Positions 8,969 through 16,877 of a stretch of DNA of 64,000 bases are shown in pieces. Position 1 is the first letter of the stretch. Each line of letters begins with the position of its first letter. The translations under genes were made by a program, and so were the position numbers. The notes beneath the pieces were generated by a model. That model did not search any database. It saw only the letters and a list, made by a program, of their open reading frames with translations, and was not told the origin of the DNA. Source of the stretch: Candidatus Hydrogenedens terephthalaticus JGI OTU-1. Its GTDB lineage: Bacteria > Hydrogenedentota > Hydrogenedentia > Hydrogenedentales > Hydrogenedentaceae. The stretch spans positions 4,177 through 68,176 of the forward strand of contig AWNW01000013.1 in NCBI GenBank assembly GCA_000493945.1. Direction: 5' to 3'.

Positions 8969-9550
8969 ATGTCATTCTGGACTTTTGTAGGAGAAATTTT
9001 TAGAGCCAATAAAACGACAGGAGCGTTAGCACCCAGTAGTCCTGCATTGGCTGATTGTATAACAGACTTAGCACCATTAAAAGATGCAAAAGTAATTGTT
9101 GAGTTTGGTCCCGGAACAGGAGTTTTTACTGAATATATTCAAAAGAAAAAACAACCCGATGCCTATTTTCTTGCAATGGAAATTAATCCCGTATTTGCAA
9201 AGGCTACCAAGGAAAGATGTCCGGATGTTCATGTTATTCAGGATTCCGCTGAAAATACATTAAAATACTTAAAAGAGGCTGGATACGATTCCTGTGATGT
9301 AATTATATCTGGTTTACCATGGACAAGATTTGAAGACGAATTGCAGGATAAATTATTAAACGCTACATACGAATGTCTACGGGATAAAGGGAAATTTTTG
9401 ACTTTCGCTTATTTCTTTAGTCCATGGGTTCCTTCTGGAAAAAAATTTTTAAAACATAAACTTCCTCAAAAATTCAATAATAAATATTCCCGTTCTCCCA
9501 TCATATTTAAAAATTTTCCACCATGTCATGTTTATATCTGTGAAAAATAA
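8969..9550 (+). CDS. PmtA-like phospholipid N-methyltransferase family protein
   Basis: This is a class I SAM methyltransferase resembling the PmtA family (COG3963), which methylates phosphatidylethanolamine; these are distant relatives of KsgA-type enzymes. The SAM motif IVEFGPGTGVFTEYI is at residues ~43-57, the acidic motif AMEINPVF at ~75, and a GLPWTRF motif takes the usual [NS]-[LIV]-P-[FW] position. An N-terminal amphipathic segment fits peripheral membrane binding. AAAGGTGG precedes the ATG. The next gene follows after 21 bp and may be co-transcribed. The lipid substrate is inferred from family only. Confidence 0.7.
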   Translation: MSFWTFVGEIFRANKTTGALAPSSPALADCITDLAPLKDAKVIVEFGPGTGVFTEYIQKKKQPDAYFLAMEINPVFAKATKERCPDVHVIQDSAENTLKYLKEAGYDSCDVIISGLPWTRFEDELQDKLLNATYECLRDKGKFLTFAYFFSPWVPSGKKFLKHKLPQKFNNKYSRSPIIFKNFPPCHVYICEK

Positions 9551-9571
9551 CAAATAAAGAAAGTTAAAGAC

Positions 9572-10681
9572 ATGGGACAAAAATTTGAACCCATAAACTG
9601 TGCCATTATTGGCTGTGGAAATATTTCAGAAATATATATCGAAAATATTTTGCGATTTAGTAATTTAAATTTAGTTGCCTGTGCCGACATTATAAAAGAA
9701 AAAGCCGAAGAAAAAGGAAGAAAATACAATATTGAAGTAAGTGATGTTGAAAACATTCTCCAATCTAACGATGTTCAACTAATCGTTAATCTAACTAACC
9801 CATTATCCCATTTTGATGTTTCTATACAATCATTAAAACACGGTAAACATGTATATAGTGAAAAACCTCTCGCTCTTACATTTGAGCAAGCCTGTTTACT
9901 TTTAGAAACAGCAAAAAAAAATCACTTGTTCATTGGTTGTGCTCCTGACACCTTTTTAGGGGGAAGTTGGCAAACAGCAAGAAAAATTGTTGATGATAAT
10001 TGGATAGGAAAACCTCTTTCTTCATTCGCTTTTATGCTTTGTAGAGGGCATGAATCCTGGCACCCTTCACCGGAATTCTACTATCAAAAAGGTGGCGGTC
10101 CTTTATTTGATATGGGACCTTATTATTTAACTTCACTTATATTTTTATTAGGACCAGTAAAATCCGTTTTCGCCTCAGGAAAGACAAATTTTAACACACG
10201 AACAATCACAAGCCAGCCTAAATATGGTCAAAAAATACATGTGGAAGTTCCCACAGATATTCATGCAATATTATCTTTTGCGAATGGTGTTATCTGCACA
10301 CTTATAATGAGTTTTGATACTTGGTCTCATCATCTACCATTTATAGAAATACATGGTGAAACAGGCTCGCTATCCCTTCCCGACCCAAACCAATTTGGCG
10401 GAAAAATATTCTTTTATAATCAATTCAAAAAAGAATGGTCAGAATTCCCAACTTGTTTTGATTACTTCACAAATATGAGGGGATTAGGCATAAGTGATAT
10501 GGCTCATGCTATACAAACAAATTCTCCCTATTGTGCCACAGGTGAATTAGCGTTGCATATTGTGGAGATCATGGAAGGGATACATAAATCCATTGAAGAA
10601 AAACAAATTATTTCATTGAAGACATCTGTTTCCCGCCCTAATTTATTATCATTTGAACCATTAAATTATATGCCACAATAG
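9572..10681 (+). CDS. Gfo/Idh/MocA-family oxidoreductase
   Basis: This is an NAD(P)-dependent oxidoreductase of the glucose-fructose oxidoreductase/inositol dehydrogenase/MocA family. The N-terminal Rossmann fold shows GCGNIS and the conserved EKPLA motif (SEKPLALTFEQA) near residue 95, the usual position of the catalytic Lys. A GGGPLFDMGPYYL segment in the C-terminal domain is typical. Length (369) is normal. The substrate is probably a sugar or cyclitol, not identifiable from sequence. It sits close behind the methyltransferase gene on the same strand. Confidence 0.9.
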   Translation: MGQKFEPINCAIIGCGNISEIYIENILRFSNLNLVACADIIKEKAEEKGRKYNIEVSDVENILQSNDVQLIVNLTNPLSHFDVSIQSLKHGKHVYSEKPLALTFEQACLLLETAKKNHLFIGCAPDTFLGGSWQTARKIVDDNWIGKPLSSFAFMLCRGHESWHPSPEFYYQKGGGPLFDMGPYYLTSLIFLLGPVKSVFASGKTNFNTRTITSQPKYGQKIHVEVPTDIHAILSFANGVICTLIMSFDTWSHHLPFIEIHGETGSLSLPDPNQFGGKIFFYNQFKKEWSEFPTCFDYFTNMRGLGISDMAHAIQTNSPYCATGELALHIVEIMEGIHKSIEEKQIISLKTSVSRPNLLSFEPLNYMPQ

Positions 10682-10819
10682 CAGGTATTGAAAACTTTTT
10701 CCCTGTATATTTACATCTACTTATCACATACTACTACGAATCACTTTAAAAATACTGTTGAAATATATTATTATAAGAAAAATATTACAAACTATGTATA
10801 ATTGTTGGGATAATAACAA

Positions 10820-11473
10820 ATGGCTTATAAAGAACATGTAAAAATATTGGAAGCGGGCGTTCAAGTATGGAATCAATGGAGAGCATCAGACCCGGCTATT
10901 TCCCCCGATTTAAGTGGATTACATTTTACAAAGAGAAATCTTTCGGGGATGAATTTTAGAATGTGTGATTTGCGACAGTGCATTTTTAATGAAACAGATT
11001 TACGACAAGCCAATTTTCAGAAAGCATATTTACATTCCGCATCCTTTATAAAATCCGACATAAGAGATACTAATTTTTCTCAAGCAGATTTAACATTGGT
11101 AAAGTTTGTAGATACCATATTAGATGGCTGTATTTTTTCAAATGCGGTTCTTAATGAAGTAGATTTTTCTAATCGTATACTGAAACAATTTGATTTTTCT
11201 GGAGCAAATTTATACAGGGCTATATTTAAAAGTTGCGACTTAACAAAAAGTAGTTTTAAGCAAGCCTATTTAGGGGAAGCAGACTTCTTTATGGCAAATC
11301 TCTCACAAGTGGATTTAAGAGGTGCCAATCTAAGTGGTGCAAACTTATCTAATGCTTTCTTAAAAGATGCTCTACTTGAAGGTGCAATCATAACAAATGC
11401 CAATTTTAATGGTGCCTTTTTATCTCCCCGCCAAAAACTTTCTATCTGGTTTCCTATATTTCCCATCAAATAA
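10820..11473 (+). CDS. Pentapeptide-repeat protein
   Basis: From residue ~28 nearly the whole protein is A(D/N)LXX repeats: LSGMNFRMCDLRQCIFNETDL and similar stretches, ending with ADFFMANLSQVDLRGANLSGANLSNAF. Such repeats form a right-handed quadrilateral beta-helix. There is no signal peptide, so it is probably cytoplasmic. Some relatives mimic DNA and protect gyrase, but many have unknown roles and I assign none. It stands alone between longer spacers. Confidence 0.9.
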   Translation: MAYKEHVKILEAGVQVWNQWRASDPAISPDLSGLHFTKRNLSGMNFRMCDLRQCIFNETDLRQANFQKAYLHSASFIKSDIRDTNFSQADLTLVKFVDTILDGCIFSNAVLNEVDFSNRILKQFDFSGANLYRAIFKSCDLTKSSFKQAYLGEADFFMANLSQVDLRGANLSGANLSNAFLKDALLEGAIITNANFNGAFLSPRQKLSIWFPIFPIK

Positions 11474-11567
11474 AGTTCGCTTTTCCTTTTCGCTCTCTGA
11501 AACTATTTACATATTTTCTTTGTCTTACTAACCAGAGTTTTTAATTTTTTTTAATAAAGGAGAGCGT

Positions 11568-13748
11568 ATGATTAGACCCTTTTTCTACTTAACATCCTTA
11601 TTTGTTCTTGCGTTTTTCATTTCATTAACAGGCTGTGAAAAAATTGAAAAATCATCTCCCCCATCACTTGAACAATTAATACCTCCCGAAGGGAAATATG
11701 ATGTTACTATATACCGTGATGAATGGGGTGTTCCACACATATATGGGAAAAGAGATATTGATGTTGCATACGGATTGGCTTATGCCCAATGCGAAGATGA
11801 CTTTAAGACCGTTCAGGAGGGGCAGATTTTAATTCGTGGAAAAAACGGGATAATTAATGGATTTAATGGATTTGTTTTTGACTATATGTTGGAATTTTTA
11901 AATGTATGGGATATTGTAAACAAACAATATGAAACAGATTTATCCCCCGAAGTAAAAGATATATGTGAGGCTTATGCAGAAGGAGTTAATCATTATGCAG
12001 GGCTTCATCCGGAGAAAGTAACCTGTTGGGATGTATTTCCAGCCACAGGTAAGGACATTGTAGCAGGATTTGTATTAAAGGCACCCCTCTTTTTTGGATT
12101 AAATCGTTATATTGAGCCTCTTTTCAAATCCCGCAAAAAACCTCAAATTGAACGCCCTAAAATGTTAGGGAAAAATGATGAGACAATGATTATCAAAGAG
12201 ATATTTGAAAATCTCCCATTGGGTTCTAATACATTTGCAGTAAGTCCCAAACGGACTGCAGATGGTTCTACCTTTTTAGATATAAACTCTCACCAACCTT
12301 GGACAGGTCCTGTAGCATGGTATGAAGCCCGTCTTAAGAGTGAAGAAGGATGGAATATTACAGGAGGAGTTTTTCCCGGAGCCCCTGTAATTCTTCATGG
12401 ACATAATCAATATTTAGGCTGGGCACATACAGTTAATATGCCAGACCTTGTAGATGTTTACGAATTAACCATCAATCCGAATAACCCTGCACAGTATCGT
12501 TTTGATGGACAGTGGAAAAATTTTGAAAGGAAAGTCGTTTATTTCCCGGTAAAAGTTTTTAACAAATATATAATTAAAATTCCGAGAGAAATACTTTTCT
12601 GTGAATATGGACCTGCTATCCGTCGTCCTCACGGAGTATATGCACTTCGTTATGCTGGATATAAAAATATTAAACAGGTGGAACAATGGTATCGAATGGA
12701 CAAAGCAACAAATATTCAAGAATTTGAAGAAGCACTAAAAATACAAGGAGTACCTTCTTTCAATATCGGTTATGCGGATTATCAAGGAAATATCTGGTAT
12801 ATATATAATGCCCTCTTGCCTATTCGTTCTGAAAAATATGACTGGAAAGGTTATTTGCCAGGAGATACATCTGAAACCCTCTGGACAGAATATTTACCAT
12901 TTGAAAAATTACCTCAAGTAAAGAATCCTAAATCAGGTTTTATCCAGAATTGTAATTCAACTCCATATCAGACAACAATTGGTGATGACAATCCTAACCC
13001 TAATGATTTCTCTAAAACATTTGGAATTGAGCCTGTAGACCACATGACAAATCGGGCTTTACGATTATTAGAACTTTTAGGGGAAGATGATTCCATAACA
13101 AAAGAAGAATTTTATGAATACAAATTTGATTGGACATATTCTAAAAACTCAATAGCCCAAAAATATGTTTTAAAACTACTAAATGAATTTCAGCCTGAAA
13201 ATGATATTGAGAAACAAGCATTAGAACTCTTAAAAAATTGGGACTTAAAAGCAGACCCCGATAATTTATCCGCAGGTATTGCTATATTGGCATTTGAACC
13301 TATAGTTCGAGCAGAAATGTTTAATCGTCCTGTCCCGGATTTATTTAAGACATTTAAAGAAAAAGTTCGTTTACTTCATTCAATACACGGCAAGATTGAT
13401 GTTCCGTGGAAGGAGATCAATCGTCTCGTTCGGGGTAAAGTTAACCTCGGTTTGGGAGGTGGTCCCGATTTACTTTATTGTGTATATGGAGAATGGACAG
13501 GTAAATACCTTGAAGGGCGAGCAGGTGATTCGTATGTTTTACTTGTAATATGGGATAAAGATGGCAAAGTTCATTCTCAAGCATTACATCAGTTTGGAAG
13601 TGCCACACAGGATGAAAATTCACCTCACTATGCAGACCAGGCGTATCTTTTTGTAGAACGAAAAATGAGACCTGTTCATTGGGAATTTGAAGATTTGAAA
13701 GGAAACATTACGAAAGAATATAAACCCGGCAAAGAAAATAAAAATTAA
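11568..13748 (+). CDS. Penicillin-acylase-family lipoprotein
   Basis: This is an Ntn-hydrolase of the penicillin G acylase / acyl-homoserine-lactone acylase family. A lipobox LTGC marks lipidation at Cys23. The N-terminal DEWGVPHIYG and DVAYGLAYAQCEDDF motifs are hallmarks. The autocatalytic site is GSNTFAV, with Ser220 as likely nucleophile and new N-terminus of the beta chain; HGHNQYLGWAHTVN (oxyanion-hole region) follows. The propeptide would be cleaved to alpha (24-219) and beta (220-726) chains. It hydrolyses amide-linked acyl groups outside the inner membrane; the actual substrate is unknown. AGGAGAG precedes the ATG and a strong terminator follows. Confidence 0.9.
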   Translation: MIRPFFYLTSLFVLAFFISLTGCEKIEKSSPPSLEQLIPPEGKYDVTIYRDEWGVPHIYGKRDIDVAYGLAYAQCEDDFKTVQEGQILIRGKNGIINGFNGFVFDYMLEFLNVWDIVNKQYETDLSPEVKDICEAYAEGVNHYAGLHPEKVTCWDVFPATGKDIVAGFVLKAPLFFGLNRYIEPLFKSRKKPQIERPKMLGKNDETMIIKEIFENLPLGSNTFAVSPKRTADGSTFLDINSHQPWTGPVAWYEARLKSEEGWNITGGVFPGAPVILHGHNQYLGWAHTVNMPDLVDVYELTINPNNPAQYRFDGQWKNFERKVVYFPVKVFNKYIIKIPREILFCEYGPAIRRPHGVYALRYAGYKNIKQVEQWYRMDKATNIQEFEEALKIQGVPSFNIGYADYQGNIWYIYNALLPIRSEKYDWKGYLPGDTSETLWTEYLPFEKLPQVKNPKSGFIQNCNSTPYQTTIGDDNPNPNDFSKTFGIEPVDHMTNRALRLLELLGEDDSITKEEFYEYKFDWTYSKNSIAQKYVLKLLNEFQPENDIEKQALELLKNWDLKADPDNLSAGIAILAFEPIVRAEMFNRPVPDLFKTFKEKVRLLHSIHGKIDVPWKEINRLVRGKVNLGLGGGPDLLYCVYGEWTGKYLEGRAGDSYVLLVIWDKDGKVHSQALHQFGSATQDENSPHYADQAYLFVERKMRPVHWEFEDLKGNITKEYKPGKENKN

Positions 13749-13772
13749 TATTTATATACACATTTATAAACA

Positions 13773-13811
13773 AATATGCTCACTTCTTTCGTGAAGTGAG
13801 CATATTTTTTA
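13773..13811 (+). terminator. Bidirectional terminator
   Basis: A perfect 15-bp stem (AAATATGCTCACTTC at 13773-13787 with its complement at 13794-13808) has a 6-nt loop, followed by TTT. It separates the convergent acylase and RRM genes and may serve both. Confidence 0.85.
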
Positions 13812-13839
13812 TAATCGTTCTATATAAACTCTTTTCGAG

Positions 13840-14124
13840 TTATTGTCTGTAACGATTACGATTTCTGCGCGGTGCAAATTCCTCCTTCGGTCTGGCTTCG
13901 TTAACTTTAAGTTCTCTTCCACCTAAACTAGTACCGTTGAGTGCTTCGATTGCTGATTTTGCCTCATTGTCATCAGGCATTTCTACAAACGCAAAGCCAC
14001 GAGACCTACGCGTATTACGGTCAGAAATGATTCGCGCAGAGTCCACTTTGCCGTATCTTCCGAACATTTCTTCTAATTGCTGTTCGGTGGATGAATACGG
14101 CAGATTTCCTACAAAAATATTCAC
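13840..14124 (-). CDS. RRM-domain RNA-binding protein
   Basis: A single RNA-recognition motif fills the protein: RNP2 is IFVGNL (3-8) and RNP1 is RGFAFVEM (42-49), followed by a short Arg/Asn-rich tail. It resembles the small glycine-rich/Rbp proteins of cyanobacteria and other bacteria, which bind single-stranded RNA and are often cold-induced. The start is taken as the GTG at 14124 because AGGAG lies 8 nt upstream (14133-14137) and the RRM begins at once; a longer frame from 14184 would add 20 residues not seen in the family. A long leader upstream may carry regulation. Confidence 0.85.
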   Translation of the reverse strand: MNIFVGNLPYSSTEQQLEEMFGRYGKVDSARIISDRNTRRSRGFAFVEMPDDNEAKSAIEALNGTSLGGRELKVNEARPKEEFAPRRNRNRYRQ

Positions 14125-14273
14125 TTGTGCATCTCCTAAAACATACACATTCTGTCGCAGAAGTTTATCAGCCTGTACTCTCAAAACCTACTATCATATA
14201 GCGCTCTGCCTTGTTCAGGCGGGGAACCACTGAGTCACAGGATTTTTAGTACATCCCTAACCAATAAACACCC

Positions 14274-14302
14274 TTGACATATTCAATTACAAGGCATACT
14301 AT
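14274..14302 (+). promoter_or_regulatory. Candidate sigma-70 promoter of the cysK operon
   Basis: TTGACA (14274-14279), exactly 17 bp, then TACTAT (14297-14302) form a near-consensus rightward promoter. Transcription would start near 14309, giving a ~285-nt untranslated leader before cysK. It overlaps the divergent RRM promoter at the -10, so the two polymerase sites should exclude each other. Confidence 0.55.
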
Positions 14303-14326
14303 ATCATATAGCAAACACAATTGCAA
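14298..14326 (-). promoter_or_regulatory. Candidate sigma-70 promoter of the RRM gene
   Basis: On the minus strand TTGCAA (14321-14326) and TATAGT (14298-14303) are 17 bp apart, giving a start near 14291 and a leader of about 165 nt. Its -10 coincides with that of a rightward promoter. The -10 surroundings (GCTATATGATA) recur near 14193-14203 on the same strand, possibly a second promoter. Confidence 0.5.
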
Positions 14327-14414
14327 ATTTTTATTTTTTGGAAATATATATTATTTTAAATTTGTTTTATAAATTAAAATATGTTAAACTAAAAAATATT
14401 TTTTATGAAAACAA

Positions 14415-14512
14415 CTAACACAGGTACAAAAACTAAAAAAATGAAACATAAGTATTTCGTAAAATTTGATGTTTTCGTTTTTTCCCACCGATGTACCCCC
14501 TTCATGTGTTAG
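14415..14512 (+). other. Nested inverted repeats in the cysK leader
   Basis: Two arms pair in nested order: CTAACAC (14415-14421) with GTGTTAG (14506-14512) and GGTAC (14423-14427) with GTACC (14493-14497). A/T-rich imperfect pairing lies inside. A pyrimidine/T-rich tract (to ~14530) follows. It could be a regulatory RNA element of the sulfur/methionine operon; it does not match a SAM, SAH or T-box element that I recognise. Confidence 0.35.
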
Positions 14513-14593
14513 TATTCCTCTCTCCTATTTTTTTCTTCTTTAATTAATTCAGCAATTCAACTACAAACCAATAAATTTCAGGAGGATTTTAAG

Positions 14594-15526
14594 ATGAAAG
14601 TATTTACAGATAACAGTCAATCTATTGGGAATACCCCACTGATAAAAATAAATAAACTTAGTCAGGGGGCAAAAACTAAAAAAATCTTTGCAAAAATTGA
14701 AGGTAGAAATCCGGGTTACTCCGTAAAATGTCGTATTGGCTCCGCAATGATATGGGACGCAGAAAATAAAGGTCTATTAAAACCCGGAGGAACCATTATA
14801 GAGCCTACATCTGGCAACACAGGTATAGCCCTTGCATTTGTTTCTGCAGCACGGGGATATCGTCTTATTCTTACAATGCCAGAAACCATGAGCTTAGAAC
14901 GCAGAGCAATGTTAAAAGCATTTGGTGCGGATATCATTCTCACTCCTGGTGAGAAAGGAATGCGAGGAGCCATTGCAGAGGCTGAAAGAATTGCCAGTGA
15001 AAACCCAAATTATTTCATGCCTCAACAATTTAAAAACCCTGCAAACCCATCCATACATTTCAGAACAACAGGACCCGAAATTTGGAATGACACAGATGGG
15101 ACTGTAGATGTATTTGTAGCAGGTATAGGCACAGGTGGAACGATAACAGGAGTGAGTAAATACATTAAAGAAATATGTGGAAAAAAGATTATAAGTGTAG
15201 GTGTTGAACCTGCAGGCTCACCAGTCTTATCTGGTGGTTCTCCAGGACCTCACAAAATACAAGGAATTGGTGCTGGATTTAAACCCGATATTTTGGATTT
15301 AAATCTGGTAGACCGTATTGAAACGGTAACAGATGAAGAAGCCTTCGAGACAGCTCGACGATTGGCAAAAGAAGAAGGAATTATTGCGGGAATAAGTTCA
15401 GGTGCTGCTATGGCTGTTGCTCTTCGATTAGCCAAAAAGGAAGAATTTGAAAATAAAACTTTCGTAGTTATTCTTCCGGATTCAGGAGAACGATATTTAT
15501 CTACATCTTTATTTAATGGACAATAA
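14594..15526 (+). CDS. cysK: Cysteine synthase
   Basis: This is O-acetylserine (thiol)-lyase, a PLP enzyme making L-cysteine from O-acetylserine and sulfide. SIGNTPLIKI begins the fold; the PLP lysine is Lys45 in YSVKCR; TSGNTG binds the substrate carboxylate; GTGGTITG binds the PLP phosphate; the C-terminal DSGERYLSTSLF is typical of CysK. Length (310) is normal. AGGAGGA precedes the ATG. It leads a likely operon with metY (35 bp) and metXW (20 bp), tying sulfide assimilation to methionine synthesis. CysK versus CysM cannot be fully separated by eye. Confidence 0.93.
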   Translation: MKVFTDNSQSIGNTPLIKINKLSQGAKTKKIFAKIEGRNPGYSVKCRIGSAMIWDAENKGLLKPGGTIIEPTSGNTGIALAFVSAARGYRLILTMPETMSLERRAMLKAFGADIILTPGEKGMRGAIAEAERIASENPNYFMPQQFKNPANPSIHFRTTGPEIWNDTDGTVDVFVAGIGTGGTITGVSKYIKEICGKKIISVGVEPAGSPVLSGGSPGPHKIQGIGAGFKPDILDLNLVDRIETVTDEEAFETARRLAKEEGIIAGISSGAAMAVALRLAKKEEFENKTFVVILPDSGERYLSTSLFNGQ

Positions 15527-15561
15527 AAAAATAAATCTAAAACAAATGAAAGGGTAAAATT

Positions 15562-16857
15562 ATGACAAAACATCAATATCGTCAAGGAACTTTAGCACTC
15601 CACGCAGGACAGATTACAGACCCTACAACGGGCGCTCGTGCAGTGCCTATTTATCAAACCACTTCGTATGTTTTTAAGGACAGCGAACATGCGGCTCGAC
15701 TGTTTGCTCTCCAAGAATTTGGCAACATTTATAGCCGAATTATGAATCCAACTGTAGATGTTTTTGAAAAAAGAGTTGCCGAATTGGAAGGAGGTGTTGG
15801 GGCTCTTGCTTTGGCTTCCGGGTCTTCTGCTATAACATTAGCGGTATTAAATATAACCCATGCAGGGCAAAACTTTGTTTCTTCCAGTACACTTTATGGA
15901 GGTACTTATAATTTGTTTGCCCATACCCTTGCAGAATTAGGGATTGAAGCCCGATTTGTTGATGCAAGTAATCCGGAAAATTTCAAAAAGAAAATAGATG
16001 ACAAAACCCGTTTTTTATATGTAGAATCCATCGGCAACCCTGCAAATGACATAGTAGATTTTGAAGGTATAGCCAAAATTGCACACGACCACGGCATTCC
16101 TTTTATAGTAGACAACACTGTAACATCACCTATTTTATTTAAACCCATTGATTTTGGTGCAGACATTGTAGTCCACAGTGCAACAAAGGTTATTGGAGGT
16201 CATGGAACATCCTTAGGAGGAGTTATTGTAGATAGCGGTAAATTTGATTGGGATAATGGGAAATTCCCTGAATTTACATCTCCCAACCCAAATTATCATG
16301 GTATGGTATTTAACGATATATTTAAACCCTTAGGAAACATCAGTTATATTATCAAAGCCCGAGTAACTCTTTTAAGGGATATGGGTCCTTGCTTATCTCC
16401 GTTTAACGCTTTCTTATTGTTACAAGGATTGGAAACTATACATTTAAGAGTTCCTCGAAATTGCGAAAACGCTCTTAAAGTAGCCCAATTTTTAGAGAAA
16501 CATAAAGCAGTAAAATGGGTTAATTATCCTGGACTTCCTTCCCATCCTGATTATGCACGAGCACAAAAATACATACCTAATGGTCAGGGTGCTATTGTCG
16601 GTTTTGGAATAAAGGGAGATATTCCTGCAGCGAAAAAGTTTATTGATAACTTGAAACTCATATCTCATCTTGCTAATGTATTAGATGCAAAAACATTGGT
16701 TATTCATCCTGCGTCTACAACCCATCAGCAATTATCACCGGAAGAGCAAAAAGCAGCAGGTGTGACTCCCGATTTCGTTCGATTGTCTGTGGGTATTGAA
16801 GATATTGATGATATACTTGAAGATTTAGAGCAAGCTTTGAATAAATCACAGGAGTAA
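15562..16857 (+). CDS. metY: O-acetylhomoserine sulfhydrylase
   Basis: This is a Cys/Met-metabolism PLP enzyme of about 430 residues, the length of O-acetylhomoserine (thiol)-lyase rather than the shorter cystathionine synthases. It converts O-acetylhomoserine and sulfide to homocysteine. TLALHAGQ opens the protein, YSRIMNPT and ASGSSAITL form the cofactor pocket, and Lys209 in HSATKVIGGHG is the PLP lysine. The long insert containing FKPLGNISYIIKARV is typical of MetY. The downstream metX domain supplies its substrate. Confidence 0.93.
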   Translation: MTKHQYRQGTLALHAGQITDPTTGARAVPIYQTTSYVFKDSEHAARLFALQEFGNIYSRIMNPTVDVFEKRVAELEGGVGALALASGSSAITLAVLNITHAGQNFVSSSTLYGGTYNLFAHTLAELGIEARFVDASNPENFKKKIDDKTRFLYVESIGNPANDIVDFEGIAKIAHDHGIPFIVDNTVTSPILFKPIDFGADIVVHSATKVIGGHGTSLGGVIVDSGKFDWDNGKFPEFTSPNPNYHGMVFNDIFKPLGNISYIIKARVTLLRDMGPCLSPFNAFLLLQGLETIHLRVPRNCENALKVAQFLEKHKAVKWVNYPGLPSHPDYARAQKYIPNGQGAIVGFGIKGDIPAAKKFIDNLKLISHLANVLDAKTLVIHPASTTHQQLSPEEQKAAGVTPDFVRLSVGIEDIDDILEDLEQALNKSQE

Positions 16858-16877
16858 ATTTCAGGTAATATAGAGTT

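Noticed and set aside
14309..14593. SAM or SAH riboswitch before cysK
   Set aside because: I could not find the conserved cores of known SAM/SAH classes; kept only as an unnamed leader element.
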